16,570 nucleotides of DNA from Bacteroidota bacterium (GTDB lineage: Bacteria > Bacteroidota > Bacteroidia > B-17B0 > B-17BO). This document shows positions 1-7,067 of the stretch, piece after piece (the stretch's first letter is position 1; every line of letters starts with the position of its first letter). Location of the stretch: contig JANXRU010000152.1 of the NCBI GenBank assembly GCA_025356715.1, positions 1-16,570 on the forward strand. Reading direction: 5' to 3'. The position numbers were made by a program, and so were the translations under genes. The notes under the pieces were generated by a model. It saw only the letters and a list, made by a program, of their open reading frames with translations, made no database searches and was not told the DNA's origin.

Positions 1-582
1 TCACAAAGTACTACTGGCATTTCTTATCCAAGTAGTTCAACACAAACTATTACTTGGAATGTAAATGGAACAAATGCGGCGCCTGTAAATTGCGCTAATG
101 TTAATATTTATGTAAGTACAGATGCGGGATTGACATATACAATGGTATTAGCAAATACACCAAACGATGGTACACAATTAGTTACGATGCCAAGCTTAAC
201 CGTAACAAGTACAACATGTCGTGTGAAAGTTGAAAGTGTTGGAAATATCTTTTTTGATTTAAATGATAAAAACTTTACTATTACTGCTGTTACTACAGGT
301 ATTGGTCAGTTTGATTATGCAACTGGATTAAATATTCAAATTTATCCTAATCCTTTTTCAAGTTCAGTTAAAATTGATGTAACATCGTCAACTAATTTAG
401 ATGCTGAAAAAGCAATGATTAATGTATATGATATCTTAGGAAATATAGTTAGAACTGAATCAGTTAAATTGACTGATAATTTTTCTAAAGTTTATGACTT
501 TTCTAACTTAGCAAATGGATCTTACATTGTTGAGGTAACTGATGGTAAACAAAAATCAGTTGCTCGTTTAATTAAAATGTAA
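1..582 (+). CDS. C-terminal part of a T9SS-secreted, reprolysin-type metalloprotease-like protein (5' truncated)
   Basis: The reading frame is open from base 1 to the TAA at 580-582, so the gene starts outside the window and 193 residues are visible. Residues about 15-100 form a beta-rich module opening TWNVNGTNAAPVNCANVNI, followed by an STDAGLTY segment and VKVESVGNIFFD. In Bacteroidota this module is known from secreted zinc metalloproteases (reprolysin/M12B-like), where it lies between the catalytic part and the sorting domain. Residues about 112-193 are a T9SS type A sorting domain: IYPNPF at 114-119, then a DILGN turn and the terminal GSYIVEVTDG...ARLIKM. Such a tail directs export across the outer membrane and is normally cleaved off. 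The catalytic HExxH part is not in view, so the protease assignment is inference from this module only. The T9SS cargo call is strong. Confidence 0.75.
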   Translation, partial: SQSTTGISYPSSSTQTITWNVNGTNAAPVNCANVNIYVSTDAGLTYTMVLANTPNDGTQLVTMPSLTVTSTTCRVKVESVGNIFFDLNDKNFTITAVTTGIGQFDYATGLNIQIYPNPFSSSVKIDVTSSTNLDAEKAMINVYDILGNIVRTESVKLTDNFSKVYDFSNLANGSYIVEVTDGKQKSVARLIKM

Positions 583-594
583 ATTCTTAATTAT

Positions 595-642
595 GACTAC
601 ATAAAAAAAGAGAGGCAACAGCCTCTCTTTTTTTATGTAGTC
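595..642. terminator. Bidirectional intrinsic terminator shared by the T9SS protein gene and hemH
   Basis: A perfect inverted repeat has 22-nt arms at 595-616 and 621-642 and the loop AACA at 617-620. The GC-rich core GAGAGGC/GCCTCTC is flanked by A7 and T7 tracts. On either strand the stem is therefore followed by a U-run, as expected for a terminator serving convergent genes. It starts 12 nt after the stop of the upstream gene. The hemH stop codon (633-635 on the minus strand) lies inside the right arm. Confidence 0.92.
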
Positions 643-1643
643 AATTTCTTAATAGTCTGCACCCAATCATCGCCGCTATTAAGGCTTTCCACTAATTGTA
701 TTTTTTCGCCACCATGTTTATGAAAAATTTCTTGGTATTCCGTCCCAATTTCATAAATGGTTTCTAGGCAATCGGCGGTAAAGGCTGGAGAAAACACTAA
801 AAGATTTTTCTTTCCTTGTTTAGCTAATTCTTCAACTACTTTGTCGCTAAAGGGCGTTAACCATTTGTTATCAAGCCTACTTTGAAAACTAAGCGTGTAT
901 TTGTCTGTTGGAATATGAAGTTTTTCTACAATAGCTTTCGTTGTTTGATAACAACCGGCTTTGTAACAATAGTAATTTGTATCCGTCAGCTCATCCTCGC
1001 AATGATGATCTTTGCATAAATAACCATCTTCATATACCTTATCTACTTGCCTTTCTGGTAAGCCATGATAAGAAAAAATAATATGATCGTATTTTGATAA
1101 ATCGTATTGTTTACCTCTATTTACAATACAGTTGATATAATCCTCATTATCAAAATACTGAGATATCATTTTTAATTCGGGGATAACCCACCATTTACTC
1201 ACTATTTCCATAAAGCGTTGTAAAGCGCTACCAGTGCTACTTGATGCATATTGAGGGAATAAAGGAAATACGGTTATTTTATGGTAGCCTTCTTTTTTCA
1301 TTCGAGCTAAAACGCTTTCCATACTGGGGCTTTGGTATCGCATAGCCATTTCCACTTTTACATCTTGTCCAACTGCTTCTTGAAGTTTTTTCTGTAAATC
1401 AAGCGTATGTTTTAATAAAGGAGAACCAGTTTTTTCATCCCAAATAGCTTTATATAATTTGGCTGAATTGCCTGAACGAAACGGAACAATAACCGCATTC
1501 ACTAATAAAGTACGTGCTAACCAAGGAATATCAATAACACGTGGGTCGTTTAAAAATTGAGTTAAGTATTTTCTAACGTCAGATGTTTTAGGGCTATCAG
1601 GCGTTCCTAATTGTAATAGTAAGATGGCTGTTTTTTGTTTCAT
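633..1643 (-). CDS. hemH: Ferrochelatase
   Basis: Ferrochelatase inserts Fe2+ into a porphyrin in the last steps of haem synthesis, at the cytosolic face of the membrane. At 336 residues it is a normal single-domain bacterial length. It opens with the family start AILLLQLGTPDSP (6-18). The signature SYHGLPERQ is at 191-199 with the metal-handling histidine H193. The second active-site block, CLETIYEI, is at 292-299, with E294 matching the conserved glutamate. FPLFPQYASSSTGSA (126-140) and CYKAGCYQTT (226-235) are further family blocks. Cys residues at 210, 215, 226 and 231 are clustered; whether they bind a cluster or metal cannot be judged here. Sequence does not decide between protoporphyrin and coproporphyrin as substrate. 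The gene stands alone: no other hem gene is adjacent, and a repeat-filled spacer lies upstream. Confidence 0.95.
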   Translation of the reverse strand: MKQKTAILLLQLGTPDSPKTSDVRKYLTQFLNDPRVIDIPWLARTLLVNAVIVPFRSGNSAKLYKAIWDEKTGSPLLKHTLDLQKKLQEAVGQDVKVEMAMRYQSPSMESVLARMKKEGYHKITVFPLFPQYASSSTGSALQRFMEIVSKWWVIPELKMISQYFDNEDYINCIVNRGKQYDLSKYDHIIFSYHGLPERQVDKVYEDGYLCKDHHCEDELTDTNYYCYKAGCYQTTKAIVEKLHIPTDKYTLSFQSRLDNKWLTPFSDKVVEELAKQGKKNLLVFSPAFTADCLETIYEIGTEYQEIFHKHGGEKIQLVESLNSGDDWVQTIKKLTT

Positions 1644-1654
1644 TTATTTTTTGG

Positions 1655-1750
1655 TTTTCAACACAGAGGCACGAAGATACAGAGTCTATTGAGATGGTAT
1701 AATTTTAAACGGATTAATTTTCAACACAGAGGCAAGAAGATATAGAGTCT
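1655..1750 (+). repeat. Two direct 33-bp copies of the TTCAACACAGAG repeat
   Basis: Copies lie at 1655-1687 and 1718-1750, 63 bp apart. Both read TTTTCAACACAGAGGCA, then a GAAGATA core ending AGAGTCT, and differ at only two positions. The first 12 bases, TTCAACACAGAG (1657-1668 and 1720-1731), recur exactly at 10924-10935. They also occur in reverse complement at 1826-1837 and 11047-11058. Confidence 0.85.
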
Positions 1751-1771
1751 ACAGAGGTTATTTAATTTAAT

Positions 1772-1949
1772 CATAAAGCTTTGCTAATACTTTAAGAAGA
1801 CTCTGTGAACTCCCAATCTCTGTTACTCTGTGTTGAATGATCTTTATATATCTGTATTGAATAATCTTTATAAACATAAATTTTTGCTAATAGTTTAAAA
1901 ATACTTTTGTAAACTCAATAACTCGGTTTCTTTGTATTAATTATTTATT
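1772..1949 (-). repeat. Two degenerate 75-bp direct copies carrying the repeat in inverted orientation
   Basis: The segment 1772-1846 (CATAAAGCTTTGCTAATACT onward) aligns with 1875-1949 (CATAAATTTTTGCTAATAGT onward) along the whole length, with scattered substitutions and a single-base gap. The first copy contains CTCTGTGAACTC and CTCTGTGTTGAA (1826-1837). The second has decayed versions of both, TTTGTAAACTC and TTTGTATTAA. The GAACTC...CTCTGTGTTGAA part matches 11018-11061. Confidence 0.75.
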
Positions 1950-1989
1950 TCCGTAATCTTAAAATTTTCGCCACTTTTACGGTCTTAAA

Positions 1990-3189
1990 ATGATTAAAAC
2001 AGAACAAACAGAAAAACAACCTAAGCGTCTTGCCATCATGGGAAGTACAGGTAGTATTGGCACTCAAGCCCTTGATGTGATTAGAGAAAATCCTCAAGAA
2101 TTTGAGGCAGAAGTTTTAGTGGCACATAGTAACGCAGATTTATTGATTCAGCAAGCTATAGAGTTTAAGCCAAATGCTGTTGTTATTGGTGATGAAGCAA
2201 AATATCAACAAGTAAAAGAAGCTTTATTTACACATGATGTCAAAGTTTTTACAGGAGCCAAATCCATCGAACAAATTGTAGAAATGGAAACCGTTGACAT
2301 GGTATTAGCTGCTATTGTTGGTTATGCGGGCTTGGCGTCAACAATTAATGCGATTAAATATAAAAAAAACATTGCTTTAGCTAACAAAGAAACATTAGTT
2401 GTAGCAGGAGATATAGTTACCAAATTAGCATACGAAAACGCTGTTAACCTTTATCCTGTAGATTCGGAGCACTCTGCTATTTTTCAATGTTTAGTGGGTG
2501 AGTTTGATAACCAAATCGAAAAGATATATTTAACTGCTTCTGGCGGCCCATTTAGAGGGAAAAATAAAGCATTTTTAGCATCAGTAAAAAAAGAACAAGC
2601 GCTTAAACACCCTAATTGGGTAATGGGCGCAAAAATCACTATTGATTCTGCAAGCCTCATGAACAAAGGCCTTGAAGTGATTGAAGCCAAATGGTTATTT
2701 AATTTAAAGCCTGAACAAATTGATGTGATTGTGCATCCACAAAGTATTGTACATAGCATAGTTCAGTTTACGGATGGTAGCATGAAAGCTCAAATGGGAC
2801 TGCCTGATATGAAGTTGCCCATACAATATGCGTTTACATATCCTCAACGAATTAAAACAAATTTCCCACGTTTTGATTTTTTTAACTATCCACAACTCAC
2901 ATTTGAGAAGCCAGATACCGAAACCTTTGCTAACTTAGCACTTGCATTTAAAGCAATGAATAAAGGTGGTAATATGCCTTGTATTTTAAATGCATCAAAC
3001 GAAATAGTTGTGCAAGCATTTTTAGAAGATAAAATAGGTTTTTTACAAATGAGCGATGTCATTGCATCTGCGCTTGATAAAATGCCATTTATTAAAACTC
3101 CAAGCATTGATGATTATATGCAGTGCGACAAAGAAACACGAATTTTAACTAAAGAGTTAATCAACTCAAAATTAATTACTAGACACTAA
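1990..3189 (+). CDS. dxr: 1-deoxy-D-xylulose 5-phosphate reductoisomerase
   Basis: DXR (IspC) converts DXP to 2-C-methyl-D-erythritol 4-phosphate using NADPH, the committed step of the MEP isoprenoid pathway that feeds undecaprenyl phosphate and quinones. It has 399 residues, the usual length. The NADPH-binding motif MGSTGSIGTQALDV is at 17-30, and ALANKETLVVAG at 129-140. Metal and substrate residues sit in PVDSEHSA (156-163; D158, E160) and in MNKGLEVIEAKW (224-235; E229, E232). ASGGPFR (183-189) and the flexible-loop block HPNWVMG (207-213) are intact, so the enzyme should be active and of the fosmidomycin-target class. The ATG at 1990 leaves a short N-terminal extension before the Rossmann motif. 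The stop is 13 nt from the rseP start, suggesting co-transcription. The dxr-rseP pairing is common in bacteria. Confidence 0.97.
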   Translation: MIKTEQTEKQPKRLAIMGSTGSIGTQALDVIRENPQEFEAEVLVAHSNADLLIQQAIEFKPNAVVIGDEAKYQQVKEALFTHDVKVFTGAKSIEQIVEMETVDMVLAAIVGYAGLASTINAIKYKKNIALANKETLVVAGDIVTKLAYENAVNLYPVDSEHSAIFQCLVGEFDNQIEKIYLTASGGPFRGKNKAFLASVKKEQALKHPNWVMGAKITIDSASLMNKGLEVIEAKWLFNLKPEQIDVIVHPQSIVHSIVQFTDGSMKAQMGLPDMKLPIQYAFTYPQRIKTNFPRFDFFNYPQLTFEKPDTETFANLALAFKAMNKGGNMPCILNASNEIVVQAFLEDKIGFLQMSDVIASALDKMPFIKTPSIDDYMQCDKETRILTKELINSKLITRH

Positions 3190-3202
3190 CCACTTTTAAT
3201 AT

Positions 3203-4570
3203 ATGGAAACTTTTATAAGAATAGCACAGTTTATGTGCAGTTTAGGATTACTAATTTTATTACATGAATTTGGACATTTTATTGCTGCGCGTGCTTTTAA
3301 AATTAGAGTTGATAAATTTTATTTGTTTTTTGATTTTTTATTTCCCTTGCCATCTGTATTGAATTTTGCCATTTTTAAAAAGAAAATTGGTGATACTGAA
3401 TATGGATTAGGTTGGTTTCCGATGGGAGGCTATGTGCAAATTGCTGGAATGATTGATGAAAGCTTAGATACAGAGGCTATGAAAAAACCAGCAGAACCTT
3501 GGGAATTTAGAGCACATCCGGCTTGGCAACGATTGATAGTGATGCTTGGAGGTATTATCGTTAACATATTATTAGCTTTTATTATTTATGCGATGGTATT
3601 ATTTACTTGGGGCGAAAAGAAAGTACCCATGAGTAGTTTAAAGGATGGAATAGAATGTTCTGATTCACTCGGATTAGCTGTTGGATTTAGAACGGGAGAT
3701 AAAATTATTTCGGTTGATGGTAACGAAGTAAAATATTTAGATGATTTACGTATTGATATTTTATTAGGAAAAACAGTACAGTTAGATCGTAATGGAGAGA
3801 AAAAAGAAATTACCTTACCGAAAAATTTTGTTGATCAAATAGCAACCTCAGAAAAATTCGGATTTGGTTCACCGCGTGTACCTGCTGTATTTAATGAATT
3901 TCAGAAAGAGTCAATCAACAAAAATGCAAATCTTATTGTTGGTGATAAGATTGTTGGACTTAACGATTCAATAAAATTAGTTTTTCATGATGAATTAAAG
4001 TTAGCATTACAAAATTTCAAAAAGCAAGAAGTAAACCTAAACATAATTCGTAAAGGCAAAGAAATTAAAGTGCCTGTAACTGTAAGTAAAGAGGGACGTT
4101 TAGAAGCTTTTATTGGAAATTTAAGTGAAGAGGAGTTAGTTGCAGCGGGTATTGTTTCTGTCGAAATAAAATCATATGGTTTTTTCGAATCATTTCCTGC
4201 TGGTGTTAGTCGTACGTTTACAGAGTTAGGGAAGTATGTGAAACAATTTAAAATGATTTTTACGCCAAGTACAGGTGGTTATAAACATATAGGTGGATTT
4301 AAGTCGATGAGTAAAATGTTCGGAGGTAAATGGATTTGGGAAGATTTTTGGTTACGTACTGCATTCTTATCTGTAGTATTAGCCTTTATGAATTTGTTGC
4401 CAATTCCTGCATTAGATGGCGGACATGTGGTTTTTACTTTATATGAAATGATAACCCGAAGAGCGCCAAGTGTTAAGGTTTTAACCTATGCTCAATATTT
4501 GGGTATGATAATTTTATTAGCCTTAATGCTTTATGCTAATTTGAATGATTTTGTGCATTTTTTTAAGTAA
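3203..4570 (+). CDS. rseP: Site-2 protease of the RseP family (M50 zinc metalloprotease)
   Basis: This inner-membrane protease cuts transmembrane segments in regulated intramembrane proteolysis, for example of anti-sigma factors or leftover signal peptides. It has 455 residues. The zinc motif HEFGH (21-25) lies in the first membrane helix. MGGYVQIAGM follows at about residues 74-83, and a second membrane helix at about 113-135. A periplasmic region of roughly 230 residues contains PDZ-like segments (around 150-185, VGFRTGDKIISVDG, and around 245-290, LIVGDKIVGLND). The third conserved motif, NLLPIPALDGGH (397-408), supplies the aspartate zinc ligand D405. A last hydrophobic helix is at about 430-447. 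The substrate is not evident, since no sigma/anti-sigma pair is nearby. Position directly after dxr fits the common bacterial arrangement. Confidence 0.95.
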   Translation: METFIRIAQFMCSLGLLILLHEFGHFIAARAFKIRVDKFYLFFDFLFPLPSVLNFAIFKKKIGDTEYGLGWFPMGGYVQIAGMIDESLDTEAMKKPAEPWEFRAHPAWQRLIVMLGGIIVNILLAFIIYAMVLFTWGEKKVPMSSLKDGIECSDSLGLAVGFRTGDKIISVDGNEVKYLDDLRIDILLGKTVQLDRNGEKKEITLPKNFVDQIATSEKFGFGSPRVPAVFNEFQKESINKNANLIVGDKIVGLNDSIKLVFHDELKLALQNFKKQEVNLNIIRKGKEIKVPVTVSKEGRLEAFIGNLSEEELVAAGIVSVEIKSYGFFESFPAGVSRTFTELGKYVKQFKMIFTPSTGGYKHIGGFKSMSKMFGGKWIWEDFWLRTAFLSVVLAFMNLLPIPALDGGHVVFTLYEMITRRAPSVKVLTYAQYLGMIILLALMLYANLNDFVHFFK

Positions 4571-4599
4571 CTATTTTAAAAATCTGAGTTATAAGTAGA

Positions 4600-5391
4600 A
4601 TGACTATAAAGCCTTACTTTATATCTATTATATGCCTTTTATCTTTTGTGTTAAGTCATGGACTTATAGCTCAAGACAAAACTATTAATAGCGGTAATAC
4701 ATCCCCCATTAAAGATATTGCTACTAAGCATAAAATTATGCTAATACCTTTTGAGAGCAGAATGTATTTAAGCGAAATAGATTTTATGATTAATAAAGAA
4801 ACAAAACTAACCGCTAAACAAATAAAAGCGGTGATGAGGGATGGTATTAATGAGCAGCTGTACAAAAAATTAAAAGCTAAAATGCTAGTAGTTGATTTAT
4901 TGGATGATACCGTTAAAACAAAAAAAGATTTAGCGGATGTGTATCAGTTTCTAGGATATGAATATCAAAAAATTCCCAATCAAGAAAACTATAAGCCGCC
5001 TTTAAAAGAAAAGGAAGAAAAAGCAATTATTAAGGGGCAACTAATGATAGAGTCCAATAGCGATGCTCGTTTTATGAATGCTAAATTAAAGAATGCAACG
5101 TTAGTTCCATATCTGTATGGTAAATATAAAACAGATTTATTTTTATTTGTAAATGAGTTAGATATTAAATCTTTAGCAGCAGTTCCTGGAGATATGCTAT
5201 CAAATAGCACACGTAAAATAGTGATGCATTATACCATTTACACCTATGATGCTAAAGAAATAAATTCAGGTATTGCAGAGGTTGATTTGCCACCAACAGT
5301 TAATAACCCTACAAAAATCATTAACACCTATTTTGCTCAATTAGCAGATATTATTGTGGCGCGTTTACAAAAAGCGAACACTCCTAAGTAA
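4600..5391 (+). CDS. Exported protein of unknown function in the dxr-rseP cluster
   Basis: I do not recognise a named family. The 263-residue product begins with a clear signal peptide (residues 1-24, hydrophobic IIClLSFVLSHGLIA) followed by QDK, so it should be periplasmic or outer-membrane associated. There is no lipobox cysteine. After a short linker comes a strand, KIMLIPFESRMYLSE (about 44-58), then a long charged helical stretch with TAKQIKAVMRDGINEQLYKKLKAK. The C-terminal half is mixed strand and helix, with LFLFVNELDI and VMHYTIYTYDAKE, ending in an amphipathic helix (NTYFAQLADIIVARLQK). The strand-then-helix opening is reminiscent of CsgG/TolB-N-like periplasmic folds, but that is only an impression. 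The gene begins 29 nt after rseP on the same strand with no terminator between, so it is probably the third gene of that operon. Confidence 0.7.
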   Translation: MTIKPYFISIICLLSFVLSHGLIAQDKTINSGNTSPIKDIATKHKIMLIPFESRMYLSEIDFMINKETKLTAKQIKAVMRDGINEQLYKKLKAKMLVVDLLDDTVKTKKDLADVYQFLGYEYQKIPNQENYKPPLKEKEEKAIIKGQLMIESNSDARFMNAKLKNATLVPYLYGKYKTDLFLFVNELDIKSLAAVPGDMLSNSTRKIVMHYTIYTYDAKEINSGIAEVDLPPTVNNPTKIINTYFAQLADIIVARLQKANTPK

Positions 5392-5467
5392 TTTACAAAC
5401 AAAATACCTGTTAGCTTTCTTACTTAAAATGTGGTAAGTAGAGATAATTACTTTCTTATAAATATTG

Positions 5468-5475
5468 TATATTTG
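5468..5475 (+). promoter_or_regulatory. Candidate -7 element of the fabI promoter
   Basis: TATATTTG matches the Bacteroidota -7 consensus TAnnTTTG and lies 26 nt before the fabI ATG, giving a short leader. No TTG is present at the usual 17-23 nt upstream, so only half of the promoter is supported. The 110-bp gap to the previous gene fits an independent promoter. Confidence 0.45.
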
Positions 5476-5501
5476 TTCAACTAAAAAACTATACCACTAT
5501 T

Positions 5502-6311
5502 ATGGCTTATAATTTATTAAAAGGAAAACGAGGTATCATTACAGGTGCATTAGATGAAAATTCAATTGCTTGGAAAGTAGCACAAAAATGCCACGAAGAA
5601 GGCGCAACCTTTACATTGACGAATGCACCAATTGCGATGCGTATGGGCGAAATCAATAAATTAGCGGAACAAACAGGCGCTAAAATTATTCCTGCTGATG
5701 CGACAAATACAGAAGATATTACAAAACTATACACCGAATCAATGGATGTATTAGGTGGTAAAATCGATTTCGTATTACATTCTATTGGGATGAGCGTTAA
5801 CATTCGTAAAAATATCCCTTATACTGAATTAAACTACGATTTTTTTCAAAAAGGAATTGATGTGTCTGCCTTATCATTTCATAAAATGTTAGCGGTTGCT
5901 CATAAGTTGGATGCCTTAAACGATCATGCATCAGTTGTTGCTTTATCTTATATTGCAGCTCAACGTACGTATCCATTTTACACAGACATGGCTGATATTA
6001 AAGCAATGTTAGAGAGTATTGCACGTACTTTTGGTTACCATTATGGGAAGCAAAAGAAAGTACGTATTAATACTATTTCTCAATCGCCAACCAAAACAAC
6101 AGCTGGAGGTGGCATCAAAGGATTTTCTGATTTTTATACTTTTGCTGATTTACAATCTCCTTTAGGAAATGCAAGTGCTGATGATTGTGCAGCTTATACT
6201 GTAAGTTTATTTTCGGATTTAACACGTATGGTAACGATGCAAAATTTATATCATGATGGCGGTTATAGCTCTACTGGTATTAGCACTGAATTGATTGAAA
6301 AAATTTCCTAA
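5502..6311 (+). CDS. fabI: Enoyl-[acyl-carrier-protein] reductase (NADH)
   Basis: FabI reduces trans-2-enoyl-ACP in the last step of each elongation cycle of fatty acid synthesis. It is a 269-residue short-chain dehydrogenase-like protein. The N-terminal nucleotide site is GIITGALDENSIAW (11-24), and HSIGMS (93-98) follows strand 4. The catalytic tyrosines and lysine are in place: Y150 in LSYIAAQR, Y160 and K167 in YTDMADIK, which keeps the Y-x6-K spacing of FabI. ISQSPTKTTAGGGIKGF (192-208) corresponds to the substrate-binding loop and has the SQSP form seen in Bacteroidota enzymes. The C-terminal LYHDGGYSSTG is typical. The ATG at 5502 gives the family start MAYNLLKGKRGIITG. The gene is monocistronic by appearance, with a promoter element before it and a strong terminator after it. 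Confidence 0.96.
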   Translation: MAYNLLKGKRGIITGALDENSIAWKVAQKCHEEGATFTLTNAPIAMRMGEINKLAEQTGAKIIPADATNTEDITKLYTESMDVLGGKIDFVLHSIGMSVNIRKNIPYTELNYDFFQKGIDVSALSFHKMLAVAHKLDALNDHASVVALSYIAAQRTYPFYTDMADIKAMLESIARTFGYHYGKQKKVRINTISQSPTKTTAGGGIKGFSDFYTFADLQSPLGNASADDCAAYTVSLFSDLTRMVTMQNLYHDGGYSSTGISTELIEKIS

Positions 6312-6337
6312 TCTTAAAAACCCGATTAATTAAATAG

Positions 6338-6373
6338 AAAGTCGAGGTATTAAGAATATCTCGACTTTTTTTA
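6338..6373 (+). terminator. Intrinsic terminator of fabI
   Basis: A 13-bp stem has left arm 6339-6351 (AAGTCGAGGTATT) and right arm 6355-6367 (AATATCTCGACTT), with one G-U pair and the loop AAG. It runs straight into a T-tract ending at 6372. It lies 27 nt after the fabI stop and ends only 8 nt before the next ATG. Confidence 0.88.
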
Positions 6374-6380
6374 TAAAACA

Positions 6381-7019
6381 ATGCAATCTTTTTACTTATA
6401 TATTATTATCTTTTTTTTAAGTACTAAGTTATGTTCTCAAAACAAAGCGTTAGATAGTATAATCAATAAAATAGAATTTGGAAATTCTAAAATCATAATT
6501 CTAAAAAATAATACGGTTTACTCTATTTCTACTCCACTGAAAAAAAAATCGGTAATTAATGATTCAATAATTCAACTAGATTTTACTGATAAAACTAAAA
6601 TAGAAATTAAGAAAAAAGAATTTTGGGGAATTATTACCGATTTTGCAGAAAGACGAAGATATGACAATAATGTGGAATACGTGATTTGGAGAACGAAAAG
6701 TCCTTACATTTATATTGATTTAAAAAACAGGGATTCAAAATCATACTTTTTTAGTGAATCGTTAACATCTAACATAAATATATTAGATGCTTTAACTATA
6801 GATTTAGTTAAAACTGATTCCTTGAATAAAAAAATTTTAAAGGAATTTATAAAAAACAATACTATAGATAATTCTCAGAGATACAAGTATGTTAATGATA
6901 AATACGATAAAGTAGATATTGGTGCATTAATTGAAACAACAGCTGAATTCATTAACGATTTTTTACCTCGTAAACCTAGTAAAAAGTTCCGTAAAATTGA
7001 AACAAAAAGTAAGCAATGA
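6381..7019 (+). CDS. Exported Lys/Ile-rich protein of unknown function
   Basis: I do not recognise this 212-residue protein. Residues 1-19 (YLYIIIFFLSTKLCS) form a signal peptide, followed by QNKALD. The cysteine at 18 does not sit in a good lipobox. The mature part is rich in Lys, Ile, Asn and Asp. It has a strand-like segment KIIILKNNTVYSIS (about 36-49), KTKIEIKKKEFWGIITDFAERRR (about 74-96), then YIYIDLKN and a basic C-terminus (RKPSKKFRKIETKSKQ). The ATG comes 8 nt after the fabI terminator, so there is hardly room for its own promoter. Transcription may depend on read-through or a promoter inside fabI. The gene is more AT-rich than its neighbours and contains T8 (6411-6418) and A9 (6540-6548) runs. 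Codon structure and the signal peptide support a real gene. Confidence 0.65.
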   Translation: MQSFYLYIIIFFLSTKLCSQNKALDSIINKIEFGNSKIIILKNNTVYSISTPLKKKSVINDSIIQLDFTDKTKIEIKKKEFWGIITDFAERRRYDNNVEYVIWRTKSPYIYIDLKNRDSKSYFFSESLTSNINILDALTIDLVKTDSLNKKILKEFIKNNTIDNSQRYKYVNDKYDKVDIGALIETTAEFINDFLPRKPSKKFRKIETKSKQ

Positions 7020-7067
7020 TTCTAAATATAAGTAACGTTAATTCTTACCAGGTTTAACTGTAAAATA

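Larger units (their letters stand above)
1644..1989. other. Divergent intergenic spacer hemH/dxr, largely filled by degenerate repeats
   Basis: This 346-bp stretch separates the divergent hemH and dxr. I find no ORF, tRNA or clear promoter in it. Most of it (1655-1949) is occupied by repeat copies listed separately: two direct copies of a 33-bp unit, and two degenerate 75-bp units that carry the motif in the opposite orientation. The promoters of both genes must lie within or beside these repeats. A TATCTTCG (minus strand, about 30 nt before hemH) is one base off the TAnnTTTG -7 consensus but lacks a well-placed TTG. Confidence 0.6.

Noticed and set aside
1655..1949. CRISPR array in the repeat-rich hemH/dxr spacer
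   Set aside because: Copies are few, occur in both orientations, diverge from each other and have no regular spacer length; no cas gene is nearby.
2484..3107. Several minus-strand open frames inside dxr
   Set aside because: They overlap a strongly conserved enzyme gene in another frame and have no recognisable protein features.
3203..5391. RseP with a sigma/anti-sigma stress system in the same operon
   Set aside because: The following gene has a signal peptide but no membrane helix, no zinc-binding anti-sigma motif and no DNA-binding domain; no sigma factor is in the window.
5421..5440. TACTTA / TAAGTA inverted repeat after the exported protein gene, considered as a terminator
   Set aside because: The stem is 6 bp and AT-rich with an 8-nt loop and no T-tract directly after it, so it is not supportable as a terminator.
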